Below are positions 1 through 6,244 of a DNA stretch of 7,669 nt, in pieces; position 1 is the first letter of the stretch; every line of letters begins with the position of its first letter. Made by a program: the position numbers and the translations under genes. Origin of the DNA: Elusimicrobiota bacterium (GTDB taxonomy: Bacteria; Elusimicrobiota; Elusimicrobia; UBA1565; JACRDR01); the NCBI GenBank assembly GCA_016212845.1, contig JACRDR010000204.1, forward strand, positions 1-7,669, in the 5' to 3' direction. The notes under the pieces are model-generated. The model was not told the origin of the DNA. It was given only the letters and a program-made list of their open reading frames with translations, and ran no database searches.

Positions 1-2
1 AA

Positions 3-626
3 GGCTCGCTCGAGATGGAGCAGCCGGCCGACCTGGATTTGGGCGCCGCGCCGGCGCCCGCCGCCGCCTCTCCCGCTCCCGTGTTCTCCGCCGCGCCGGC
101 GGCCGCCGCGCCGAACGAGGAACTCGAGCAGACGCGGCGCGAGATGGCGCGCCTGCGCCAGCAGGCGAAGACGGCCCTCATCGGCGTGGCCGTGCTCGCG
201 GTCCTCGGCATCGGCTTGAGCCTGCGCCCGCGATCCGCTCCCAAGGCGGCCCCAGCCGGAACCGGAGGTTCCGGAGAGCCCTTTAGGGCGGCCGCGCAGG
301 CCGCTCCGGGAGCGCCGGCGGAGCCTCTGCACCCGCCAACCTTGGCCGACCAAGCCCTCAAGCTCGTGCAGGACCGGCCCGTGGGCCGCGACGGAACGGT
401 TCGTTCCCGCCTGGCCCTCATGACCCCGCCGGGAGCGCCTCTCCCGGAGGAAGCCCGCTGGCGCGTGGGGCTTTGCGAGGGGCGCGGCTGCGACGTGAGC
501 TACAGCGCGGGCCTCGTCGACCCCGCGACCGGCGCCGAGCTCCTGTACCTCTTCCACGCGGACACCGGCAGGCGCGAAGTGGGCGGCCAGAACGAGCCGG
601 CGCGGATCCTCCTGAAGAAGAGGTAG
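3..626 (+). CDS. Single-span membrane protein of unknown function, 5' end uncertain
   Basis: I do not recognise a family. Counting from the ATG at 15 (203 residues): residues 1-33 are Ala/Pro-rich, 34-52 are a charged stretch suited to a short coiled coil (NEELEQTRREMARLRQQ), 53-70 are a clear hydrophobic membrane span, 71-105 are a Gly/Ala/Pro linker, and 106-203 look like a compact folded domain with Cys154 and Cys159 (C-x4-C), ending in LLKKR. The usual topology would put the short N-terminal part in the cytoplasm and the C-terminal domain in the periplasm; that is inference. The frame is open to the left edge and the ATG has only AAGG 10 nt upstream, so 15 may be an internal Met of a longer protein. 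The Ala/Pro N-terminus would suit a linker after an upstream domain. The stop lies 8 nt before the barrel gene's likely start, so the two are probably co-transcribed. Confidence 0.75.
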   Translation, partial: GSLEMEQPADLDLGAAPAPAAASPAPVFSAAPAAAAPNEELEQTRREMARLRQQAKTALIGVAVLAVLGIGLSLRPRSAPKAAPAGTGGSGEPFRAAAQAAPGAPAEPLHPPTLADQALKLVQDRPVGRDGTVRSRLALMTPPGAPLPEEARWRVGLCEGRGCDVSYSAGLVDPATGAELLYLFHADTGRREVGGQNEPARILLKKR

Positions 627-637
627 GTGGCGTTCTG
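625..637 (+). promoter_or_regulatory. Ribosome binding site and CTG start of the barrel gene
   Basis: AGGTGG at 625-630, one mismatch from AGGAGG, sits 4 nt before CTG at 635-637. That codon is followed by AAA and then a textbook signal peptide. No ATG, GTG or TTG in this frame is positioned to keep the signal peptide. The nearest upstream ATG (473) would add 54 Arg/Pro-rich residues that are an out-of-frame reading of the previous gene. The first downstream candidate, TTG at 713, deletes the whole signal peptide. Confidence 0.45.
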
Positions 638-1840
638 AAAGCGGCCGCGATCGTCTTTTGGGCCGCGACGCTTGCCGCGGCGGAGGCGCGCGCCTATTCC
701 GGAGCCGATTTCTTGAACGTCGAGACGGGCGCGCGTCCGGCGGGCGTGTCCGGCGCGTTCACCGCGGTGGCCGACGACGCCAATGCCGTCCGCTGGAATC
801 CGGCGGGCCTCCGGCAGCTTCCGCGCCACGAACTGGCGTTTTCGGAGAGGAGCTTCTTCGGAGACCTGCGCCTCTACGACGTGAACTTCGCCCGCCACTT
901 CGGCGACCATTGGAGCGGCGGCGTCGGCGTCTCGATGCTGGACTACGGGAAGATCGAGCACGTGAACAACCTGGGGGAAGGCACGAAGGACCCCTACGGC
1001 GCGCGAGACCTGCTCGTCTCCTTCGCCGCCGCGCGCGATTTCCCGGTCGACCTCCTCGACGGCCGCGTCCGCCTCGGCGGCGGGGCGCGGGTCGTCCGGC
1101 GGGAAATCGAGGTCGAGTCGACGAACGGCTACGTTTTCGACCTCGCGGGACACTGGGAGCGCGACCGCTGGCGTTTGGGCGCCACGCTGCAGAACCTCGG
1201 CCCGGCCATGGGCTTCGGCCGCGAGCGCATCGCGATGCCGGTGACGCTGCGCGTGGGCGCCGCCTACGAGCCGGTGGACCGCCTCACCGCTTCTGCCGAC
1301 CTCGTCGAGCGCCACGAGGGCGACCCCAGCCTCCGCGGCGGGCTCGAGGTGACCGCCGCCCGCGTCCAATGGACCGATCTGGTCGTGCGCGCCGGCTTTT
1401 CCACGACGGAGGGGGCGGAGCACGGCTTCAGCGCGGGCCTCGGGATCGTCGGGCTCAACTGGGAGTTCGCCTACAGCTGGAAGATGCTCGGGGAGCTCGA
1501 CTTCGGGCACTGGGTGGGCCTCACCTACCGGTTCAACCGCGCCCAGGCGCGCGTCACGCCGCAAGAATTCTCCCGCCGCAAGGCCGCGGCGATGTATGAT
1601 CGTCTCATGCGCTGGTACGACGCGCAAAAGCAGGCGGGCCGTCTCACCCGCAAGTACGCGATCTCCGTCCTGGAGCGGGTCATTTCGCGCTACGAGCCGC
1701 TCGCCGTCGACGTCGCCGAGGCGAAAAAGGAGCTCGACCGAGTGAAGGCCGGCGCCCCGCTGGGCAAGCGCCGCGACGGAAAGGAACTCGACGAAAACGC
1801 GCCGCTGCCGGCGGTCGACCCGTTCCTGGAGGACAAGTGA
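635..1840 (+). CDS. PorV/PorQ-family (UPF0164-like) outer-membrane beta-barrel with C-terminal helical tail
   Basis: Starting from CTG at 635 the product has 401 residues. Residues 1-20 form a Sec signal peptide (Lys2, hydrophobic core, cleavage after ARA). Residues 32-59 hold the family signature, with a GA-x-A/G pattern then SGAFTAVADDANAV and WNPAGL. Alternating polar/hydrophobic strands follow to about residue 300, where GHWVGLTYRF ends in Phe, like the closing strand of a barrel. Members of this family are FadL-like barrels; PorV works in type IX secretion, but many homologues have no known role. Unusually, residues 301-401 continue as a highly charged, mostly helical tail ending in a Pro/Asp/Glu-rich stretch, which should lie in the periplasm. 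The gene is 8 nt after the membrane-protein gene and overlaps the TPR-like gene by 4 nt. Family assignment is firm, start and function are not. Confidence 0.82.
   Translation: MKAAAIVFWAATLAAAEARAYSGADFLNVETGARPAGVSGAFTAVADDANAVRWNPAGLRQLPRHELAFSERSFFGDLRLYDVNFARHFGDHWSGGVGVSMLDYGKIEHVNNLGEGTKDPYGARDLLVSFAAARDFPVDLLDGRVRLGGGARVVRREIEVESTNGYVFDLAGHWERDRWRLGATLQNLGPAMGFGRERIAMPVTLRVGAAYEPVDRLTASADLVERHEGDPSLRGGLEVTAARVQWTDLVVRAGFSTTEGAEHGFSAGLGIVGLNWEFAYSWKMLGELDFGHWVGLTYRFNRAQARVTPQEFSRRKAAAMYDRLMRWYDAQKQAGRLTRKYAISVLERVISRYEPLAVDVAEAKKELDRVKAGAPLGKRRDGKELDENAPLPAVDPFLEDK
1828..1832 (+). promoter_or_regulatory. Ribosome binding site for the TPR-like gene
   Basis: GGAGG inside the end of the barrel gene lies 4 nt before GTG at 1837. 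GTGA combines the start of one gene with the TGA stop of the other, an arrangement typical of translational coupling. It supports 1837 as the start. Confidence 0.65.
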
Positions 1841-2619
1841 TCGCGGCGCTCCTCGCCTTGCTGCTCGCCGCCGCGCCGGCCTCCGCCGCCAAAGCTTCCG
1901 GCGAGGCGCCGCTCGACGCCTCGGGGCTGCTCGGCTCCGGCTGCGACAAGTTCTTCTCGGGCGACCTGGTGGGCGCTTCCGACGACTGGGCCTCGGCCCA
2001 CGCCTCGGGGCAGCGGCAGGCGGGAGAGCTCGCTCTCTTGGCCCTGACGATTCTATCGAAGGAGTCGCTGCGCTCCGGCGACTTTCTCACGGCCGCGCTG
2101 CACGCCACGCACGGCCTCGAGGTCTCGCCGAAGGACCCGGTCCTCAGCGAACTGTTCAAGCGGGCGGAGGACGACAAGCGCTTCCAGCGCCGCAAGCGCT
2201 CCGCCGAAGGGCTGGACTCCTCCCCGGAGCAGGAAAAGCTGATCGCGCGCGTCCTGCGCATCGACGTCGCGAGCCCGCGGCTCTCTCCGGGCCCCTCCGG
2301 CAGCCCCGAGACGGGCGGCTCCCAGGAGCTCCTGCGCCAGGTCTTCGCCGAGGACAAGGATTTCCGCCTCGACCGGATGCTCCAATCCGTGCAGAAGGAC
2401 GAAGACGCCCTCCGGGCCGCGGACCGCGCGAGGCTCTCGAGAGCCTGGCGCCGCCGGCGCGCGAAGTACTCCTACGAAAAGGGCCTGCCCGCGTATTATT
2501 CCGGCGATTTCGAGACCGCCGCCCGGTGGTTCCGCGAAGCCGTTCAACTCGACCCGGCTCTGAAGGAAGCCAAGGCCGGCCTCAAAGGCTGCGAAGCCGC
2601 CCTCGCTCCGAAAAACTGA
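1837..2619 (+). CDS. Exported TPR-like repeat protein
   Basis: This 260-residue protein starts at GTG, overlapping the barrel gene by 4 nt. Residues 1-18 resemble a signal peptide (hydrophobic, cleavage near ASA-A) but lack the usual basic residue, so export is likely rather than certain. Three helix-turn-helix units share the turn SGD[LF]: residues about 36-60 (FFSGDL), 76-98 (LRSGDF, ending in SPKDP) and 211-245 (YYSGDF...FREAVQLDP). The last is a good TPR match; the first two are degenerate. Residues about 100-210 are strongly charged and probably an extended or helical linker. TPR units bind partner proteins, and the overlap suggests the partner is the barrel, perhaps its periplasmic tail, but this is inference. 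No enzymatic motif is seen. No convincing terminator follows in the 78 nt before the dehydrogenase gene. Confidence 0.75.
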   Translation: MIAALLALLLAAAPASAAKASGEAPLDASGLLGSGCDKFFSGDLVGASDDWASAHASGQRQAGELALLALTILSKESLRSGDFLTAALHATHGLEVSPKDPVLSELFKRAEDDKRFQRRKRSAEGLDSSPEQEKLIARVLRIDVASPRLSPGPSGSPETGGSQELLRQVFAEDKDFRLDRMLQSVQKDEDALRAADRARLSRAWRRRRAKYSYEKGLPAYYSGDFETAARWFREAVQLDPALKEAKAGLKGCEAALAPKN

Positions 2620-2693
2620 CCCTCCCGAAGTTCGGCATGGAGCGGGCACGTTTTGTTCACGCGGCGTCCATGTGAAGACTCCTACGGGCTCAC

Positions 2694-2699
2694 TACAAT
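2694..2699 (+). promoter_or_regulatory. Possible -10 box (TACAAT) overlapping the dehydrogenase start
   Basis: TACAAT differs from TATAAT at one base and stands out in this GC-rich DNA. There is no good -35: hexamers 17-18 nt upstream (around 2670-2676) match TTGACA at only two or three positions. If used, transcription would begin near 2706-2707, at or just before the second ATG (2707). Confidence 0.3.
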
Positions 2700-4116
2700 G
2701 GCCGTCATGCAAAAGGTACTCCTTCGCCCCAGAAGCTCGGCCAAGCCTCACAACGGAAGCGGCGGCAGCGGCACGGCGGCCGCAGCCCAGCAGTCGACGC
2801 TGGAGAGCCTGCTGTGGAAGATCCGGACGAGAGAGGCGAAGGTCGGCGTCATCGGACTCGGCTACGTCGGACTGCCGCTCGTGCGGCTGTTCGCGTCCCG
2901 CGGGTTCGCGGTGACCGGCTTCGACATCGACGAGAGCAAGGTCAAGAAGATCCAGAAGGGCGAATCCTACATCAAGTCGGTGAAGACGGAGATGCTGCTG
3001 GCGCTGAAGAAGGCGAAGCGGCTCGACGCGACGAGCGATTTCAAGCGGCTGTCCGGGATGGACGCGATCATCATCTGCGTGCCGACGCCGCTGACGGCCG
3101 ACGGCCGCCCCGACCTTTCCTTTATTAGAGCGACCGCCAAGCTCGCCGGCGACAACCTGCGGGCCGGGCAGCTGATCGTGCTGGAAAGCACGACGTACCC
3201 CGGCACGACCCGGGAGATCATGAAGCCCGAGCTCGAGAAGTCGAAGCTGCGGCTCGGCAAGGACTTTTTCCTGGCGTTCTCTCCGGAGCGGGAAGACCCG
3301 GGCAACAAGCACTTCACGAACGAGGACATTCCGAAAGTGGTCGGGGCCAACGACCCCGGCTCGCGGCAGGCGGCGTCGGCTCTCTACGGCGCGGCGGTGG
3401 TGAAGGTCGTCGAGGTCTCGTCGTTCGAGGCCGCGGAGTCGGCCAAGCTGCTCGAGAACATCTACCGCTGCGTCAACATCGCTCTCGTGAACGAGCTGAA
3501 GATGTGCTTCGACCGGATGGGGATCGACGTTTGGGAGGTGATCGACGCGGCGGCGACCAAACCCTTCGGCTTCCAGGCGTTCTACCCGGGGCCCGGCCTC
3601 GGCGGCCACTGCATTCCGATCGACCCGTTCTACCTGTCGTGGAAGGCGCGCGAGTATCAGTTCAACACGCGCTTCATCGACCTCGCGGGCGAGCTGAACA
3701 CGCAGATGCCGTACTACGTGGTCGGCAAGCTCGAGCGCGCGCTCAAGGAGCGGGGCAAGACCCTCGAGGGCGCGAAGATACTTCTGCTCGGGCTCGCGTA
3801 CAAGCGCGACATCGACGATCCGCGCGAGTCCCCGGCGTTTAGGCTCATGGAGATCGTGCAGGAGAAGGGGGCGAAGATCGTCTACAACGACCCTTACATC
3901 CCCGCGATCCCGCCGACGCGCCACTACAAGCACCTCAAGGTGAAGGCGGTCGCGCTGACCGAAGCCGAAGTGGGGAGCGCGGACGCGGTGTTGATCGCGA
4001 CGGACCACTCCAGCTACGACTGGAACTGGATCGTCAAGCACGCGCAGCTGGTCGTCGATACCCGCAACACGTGCGCGCGGGTCGTCGACGGCAAAGACAA
4101 GATTGTTCGCGCCTGA
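2698..4116 (+). CDS. wbpA: UDP-N-acetyl-D-glucosamine 6-dehydrogenase (WbpA-type)
   Basis: A cytosolic NAD-dependent four-electron oxidation of UDP-GlcNAc to UDP-GlcNAcA, the entry step to acidic sugars of O-antigen or other surface glycans, is the expected reaction. Numbered from ATG 2707 (469 residues; 472 from 2698): Rossmann motif GLGYVG at 50-55, STTYPGTT at 161-168 after Glu160, FSPERE at 191-196, Lys247 and Asn251 in the AKLLEN helix, catalytic Cys302 in GGHCIPIDP, and a C-terminal UDP-binding domain with YKRDIDDPRESP. The combination VPTPLT, STTYPGTT and SPEREDPGN favours the WbpA branch over UDP-glucose dehydrogenases; exact substrate remains inferred. The first ~44 residues are a basic then Gly/Ser/Ala-rich extension not usual in the family. 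The start is ambiguous: 2698 and 2707 both lack a Shine-Dalgarno, and TTG 2653 would add atypical residues. A hairpin terminator overlaps the stop. Confidence 0.9.
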   Translation: MAVMQKVLLRPRSSAKPHNGSGGSGTAAAAQQSTLESLLWKIRTREAKVGVIGLGYVGLPLVRLFASRGFAVTGFDIDESKVKKIQKGESYIKSVKTEMLLALKKAKRLDATSDFKRLSGMDAIIICVPTPLTADGRPDLSFIRATAKLAGDNLRAGQLIVLESTTYPGTTREIMKPELEKSKLRLGKDFFLAFSPEREDPGNKHFTNEDIPKVVGANDPGSRQAASALYGAAVVKVVEVSSFEAAESAKLLENIYRCVNIALVNELKMCFDRMGIDVWEVIDAAATKPFGFQAFYPGPGLGGHCIPIDPFYLSWKAREYQFNTRFIDLAGELNTQMPYYVVGKLERALKERGKTLEGAKILLLGLAYKRDIDDPRESPAFRLMEIVQEKGAKIVYNDPYIPAIPPTRHYKHLKVKAVALTEAEVGSADAVLIATDHSSYDWNWIVKHAQLVVDTRNTCARVVDGKDKIVRA

Positions 4117-4150
4117 CCAGGCTCCGACCTGTCGTCAGGCGCGACGTTTT
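4107..4150 (+). terminator. Rho-independent terminator after the dehydrogenase gene
   Basis: An 11-bp perfect stem (TCGCGCCTGAC at 4107-4117 with GTCAGGCGCGA at 4134-4144) encloses a further CAGG/CCTG stem (4118-4121 with 4128-4131), leaving loop CTCCGA and a 2-nt bulge. TTTT follows at 4147-4150. The left arm includes the stop codon of the gene. The T-run is short, but the stem is strong for a GC-rich genome. Confidence 0.72.
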
Positions 4151-4151
4151 C

Positions 4152-4222
4152 GCGGGCGTAGTTCAGTGGAAGAATGAGAGTTTCCCAAGCTCGAGACGGG
4201 GGTTCGATTCCCTCCGCCCGCT
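4152..4222 (+). tRNA. tRNA-Gly (anticodon CCC)
   Basis: A 71-nt cloverleaf. The acceptor stem GCGGGCG/CGCCCGC is perfect with discriminator T. The D arm is GTTC/GAAT with the conserved GG in the loop. The anticodon loop TTCCCAA places CCC at the anticodon, reading GGG, as in E. coli glyU. The T arm is GGGGG/CCCTC around TTCGATT. The anticodon stem AGAGT/GCTCG has an A-G mismatch at 27-43 and a T-G wobble at 31-39, so it is weaker than usual. CCA is not encoded (GAA follows), so a CCA-adding enzyme would be needed. The 5' end lies one base after the T-run of the preceding terminator, leaving no separate promoter region. Confidence 0.93.
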
Positions 4223-4235
4223 GAATCTGAACTGC

Positions 4236-4267
4236 GAGAGGCCCGCGGCGATCGCCGTGGGCCTCTC
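4236..4267. terminator. 32-nt palindrome between tRNA-Gly and glmS, possible bidirectional terminator
   Basis: GAGAGGCCC (4236-4244) pairs with GGGCCTCTC (4259-4267), continuing through one G-T pair and CGGC/GCCG to a central GATC: a 14-bp stem with a 4-nt loop. It lies between convergent transcripts, 16 nt beyond the glmS stop. No T-run of four or more follows on either strand (only CGCTTTCC on +), so it may act as a weak terminator or as an RNA 3'-end stabiliser. Confidence 0.5.
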
Positions 4268-4282
4268 CGCTTTCCGGCGGCC

Positions 4283-6133
4283 CTACTCGACCGTGACGCT
4301 CTTGGCGAGGTTGCGGGGCTGATCGACGTCGCAGCCTCGCAGGTCGGCGACGTGGTAGGCCAGGAGCTGCAGCGGCACGACGTTGAGCACCGGCGAGAGG
4401 AACTCCGGCACGTGCGGCAGCTCGACGACGTGGTCCGCGCGGCCGTAGAGCCGGGACTCTCCCTGGGAGCAGAGGGCGATCACGCGGGCGTGGCGGGCTT
4501 TCGCCTCCTCGATGTTGGAGAGCACCTTCTCGAACGTCTTGGAGCGGGTCGCGAGCGCCACCACCGGGACGCCTTCCGACAGCAGGGCGATGGGCCCGTG
4601 CTTGAGTTCGCCGGCCGCGTAGCCCTCGGCGTGGATGTAGGAGATCTCCTTCAGCTTGAGGGCTCCCTCGAGCGCGGTCGGGTAGTTGAACGTGCGGCCG
4701 ATGAACAAGCAGTGCTCGGCCTTCACGAAGGTCCGCGCCAGCTCGCGGACGGACGGGTCGATCGCCAGGAGCTCTCGCAGCAGCCCCGGAAGGCGCTGAA
4801 GCTCCCGCACCCATTCGGCCGCCTCCGCCTCCTTGAGCGCGCCGCGGAGGGCGCCGGCGTGCAGCGTGAAGACCAAGAGCGCCACGAGCGGCCCGACGAA
4901 GGCCTTCGTCGACGCGACGCCGCACTCCGGCCCGCAGTGGGTATACAGGTTGTAGTCCGCGGCGCGCGTGAGCGCCGAGCCCACGCTGTTGCAGACCGAG
5001 AGCACGCGCGCGCCGGCTTCTTTCGCGAGCTTTACCGCCGCGAGAGTGTCCGCGGTCTCTCCGGACTGGGAGATCGCGATCACCAGCGTGTCCGGCCCGA
5101 CCAGCGGCTCGCGGTAGCGGAACTCCGACGCCGTCTCGACCTGGCAGGGGATCCGGGCGTAGCGCTCGAGCAGGTACTTGCCGACCATCGCGGCGTGGTG
5201 CGCCGTGCCGCAGGCGACGAAGTGGACGGACTTGACGCCCGCGAGCACTTCCGCGGGCAGCCCCGCCTCGCGCTCGAGGACCCCGTCCATGAGCGGCGCG
5301 AGCCTTCCGCGGAGCGTCGCGTCCACGGTCGTGGGCTGCTCGTGGATCTCCTTGAGCATGAAGTGCCGGTAGCCGGCTTTCTCGGCCGCGCCGCGGTCCC
5401 ATTGGATGCGGACGGGCTTCTTCTCGATCCGGCGTCCGTCGAGGCCGAAGAATTCCGCGCGGCCGGGGCCGAGCACGGCGAGCTCTCCGTCGTCTAAGAA
5501 CACCGCGTCGCGCGTATGCTCCAGGAAGGCCGGGACGTCGGAAGCCAGAAAGGTCTCGCCTTGGCCCAGACCGATGGCCAGGGGGGAGGCGGTCTTGGCG
5601 GCGACGATCTCGCGCGGGCGCTCGTGCCAGAGCACGGCCAGCGCGTAGGCGCCGGTCACGTCCGCGAGGGCGAGCCGTACCGCCTCGCGCAGCGTGTATT
5701 CGCCCGGCTCGCCGAGGCCTTTGAGCTTCTCCTCGATGAGGTGCGCCACGATCTCGGTGTCCGTCTCCGAGGCGAAGCGGTGCCCCCGGGCCGCGAGCTC
5801 CGTCCGGAGCGTCGCGTAGTTCTCGATGATGCCGTTATGGATGACCGCTAGCCTGCCCGAGCAGTCGACGTGCGGATGGGCGTTGGCCGTAGAAGGCCGC
5901 CCGTGCGTCGCCCAGCGCGTGTGTCCGAGCCCGATCGAGCCGGGCAGCGCGCGGCCGGAGAGCAGGGCCTCCAGTTCGCCCAGCTTGCCGACCGCCCGGA
6001 CGACCGAAAGATTGCCGTTCGAGACTACGGCGAGGCCCGCCGAGTCGTAGCCGCGGTACTCCAGGCGGCGCAGCCCCGCCGTTAGGATGGGCGCCGCAGG
6101 CCGCGCGCCGATATAGCCGACGATCCCGCACAT
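4283..6133 (-). CDS. glmS: Glutamine--fructose-6-phosphate aminotransferase (isomerizing), GlmS
   Basis: Cytosolic enzyme making glucosamine-6-phosphate from fructose-6-phosphate and glutamine, the first committed step to UDP-GlcNAc for peptidoglycan, lipid A and other glycans. At 616 residues it matches the usual length (E. coli 609). The glutaminase domain starts with nucleophile Cys2 (MCGIVGYIG) and has HTRWATHG at 71-78, Asn100-Gly101 in IHNGIIENY and Asp125 in ETDTE. The two sugar-isomerase (SIS) domains follow: CGTAHHA at 308-314, SQSGET at 355-360, HAEGYAAGELKHG at 501-513, and the hallmark C-terminus DQPRNLAKSVTVE with Lys611. No key residue is missing. The start is supported by AAGGGGG 7 nt upstream. 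It is convergent with the tRNA. Its product feeds the UDP-GlcNAc used by the dehydrogenase encoded on the opposite strand. No glmS ribozyme is evident upstream. Confidence 0.98.
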   Translation of the reverse strand: MCGIVGYIGARPAAPILTAGLRRLEYRGYDSAGLAVVSNGNLSVVRAVGKLGELEALLSGRALPGSIGLGHTRWATHGRPSTANAHPHVDCSGRLAVIHNGIIENYATLRTELAARGHRFASETDTEIVAHLIEEKLKGLGEPGEYTLREAVRLALADVTGAYALAVLWHERPREIVAAKTASPLAIGLGQGETFLASDVPAFLEHTRDAVFLDDGELAVLGPGRAEFFGLDGRRIEKKPVRIQWDRGAAEKAGYRHFMLKEIHEQPTTVDATLRGRLAPLMDGVLEREAGLPAEVLAGVKSVHFVACGTAHHAAMVGKYLLERYARIPCQVETASEFRYREPLVGPDTLVIAISQSGETADTLAAVKLAKEAGARVLSVCNSVGSALTRAADYNLYTHCGPECGVASTKAFVGPLVALLVFTLHAGALRGALKEAEAAEWVRELQRLPGLLRELLAIDPSVRELARTFVKAEHCLFIGRTFNYPTALEGALKLKEISYIHAEGYAAGELKHGPIALLSEGVPVVALATRSKTFEKVLSNIEEAKARHARVIALCSQGESRLYGRADHVVELPHVPEFLSPVLNVVPLQLLAYHVADLRGCDVDQPRNLAKSVTVE

Positions 6134-6140
6134 AGAGGAT

Positions 6141-6147
6141 CCCCCTT
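6141..6147 (-). promoter_or_regulatory. Ribosome binding site of glmS
   Basis: On the minus strand AAGGGGG lies 7 nt before the ATG at 6133. It is the clearest Shine-Dalgarno-like site on this strand and fixes the start. Confidence 0.65.
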
Positions 6148-6184
6148 GAAGTCGTTCGCGGTCAAACGCCGGCCGCTCGGGGGC

Positions 6185-6190
6185 ATTGTA
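6185..6190 (-). promoter_or_regulatory. Possible glmS -10 box (TACAAT)
   Basis: Reading the minus strand, CTACAATGCCC contains a one-mismatch -10 hexamer about 50 nt upstream of the start codon, predicting a leader of roughly 45 nt. No recognisable -35 lies 16-18 nt further up (TACGCC at 17 nt). The 11-mer nearly equals the one at the dehydrogenase start (CTACAATGGCC). Confidence 0.3.
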
Positions 6191-6244
6191 GGCGCGGATA
6201 TTCCGGCGGCGTATAGCGGCGGGGCACCGATGCGGGGAAGACGG

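Noticed and set aside
500..1627. A 375-codon minus-strand frame under the barrel gene
   Set aside because: No recognisable motif. The plus strand carries a clear signal peptide, family signature and gene-spacing logic.
2653..2697. TTG start adding 15 residues to the dehydrogenase
   Set aside because: The added residues are unlike coding sequence and two ATGs follow closely. GGAG 10 nt upstream of the TTG is too far to be persuasive.
2053..4041. A 662-codon open frame on the minus strand
   Set aside because: It lies antisense to the TPR-like and dehydrogenase genes, has no domain pattern and is rich in Arg/Val/Leu/Glu. Long antisense frames are common in GC-rich DNA.
4014..5402. A 462-codon minus-strand frame inside glmS
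   Set aside because: Arg/Ala/Gly-rich out-of-frame reading of glmS that also runs through the tRNA region.
6134..6244. glmS ribozyme/riboswitch in the glmS leader
   Set aside because: The gap is only 111 nt, the predicted leader about 45 nt, and I cannot find the pseudoknotted core. The ribozyme is mostly known from Gram-positive bacteria.
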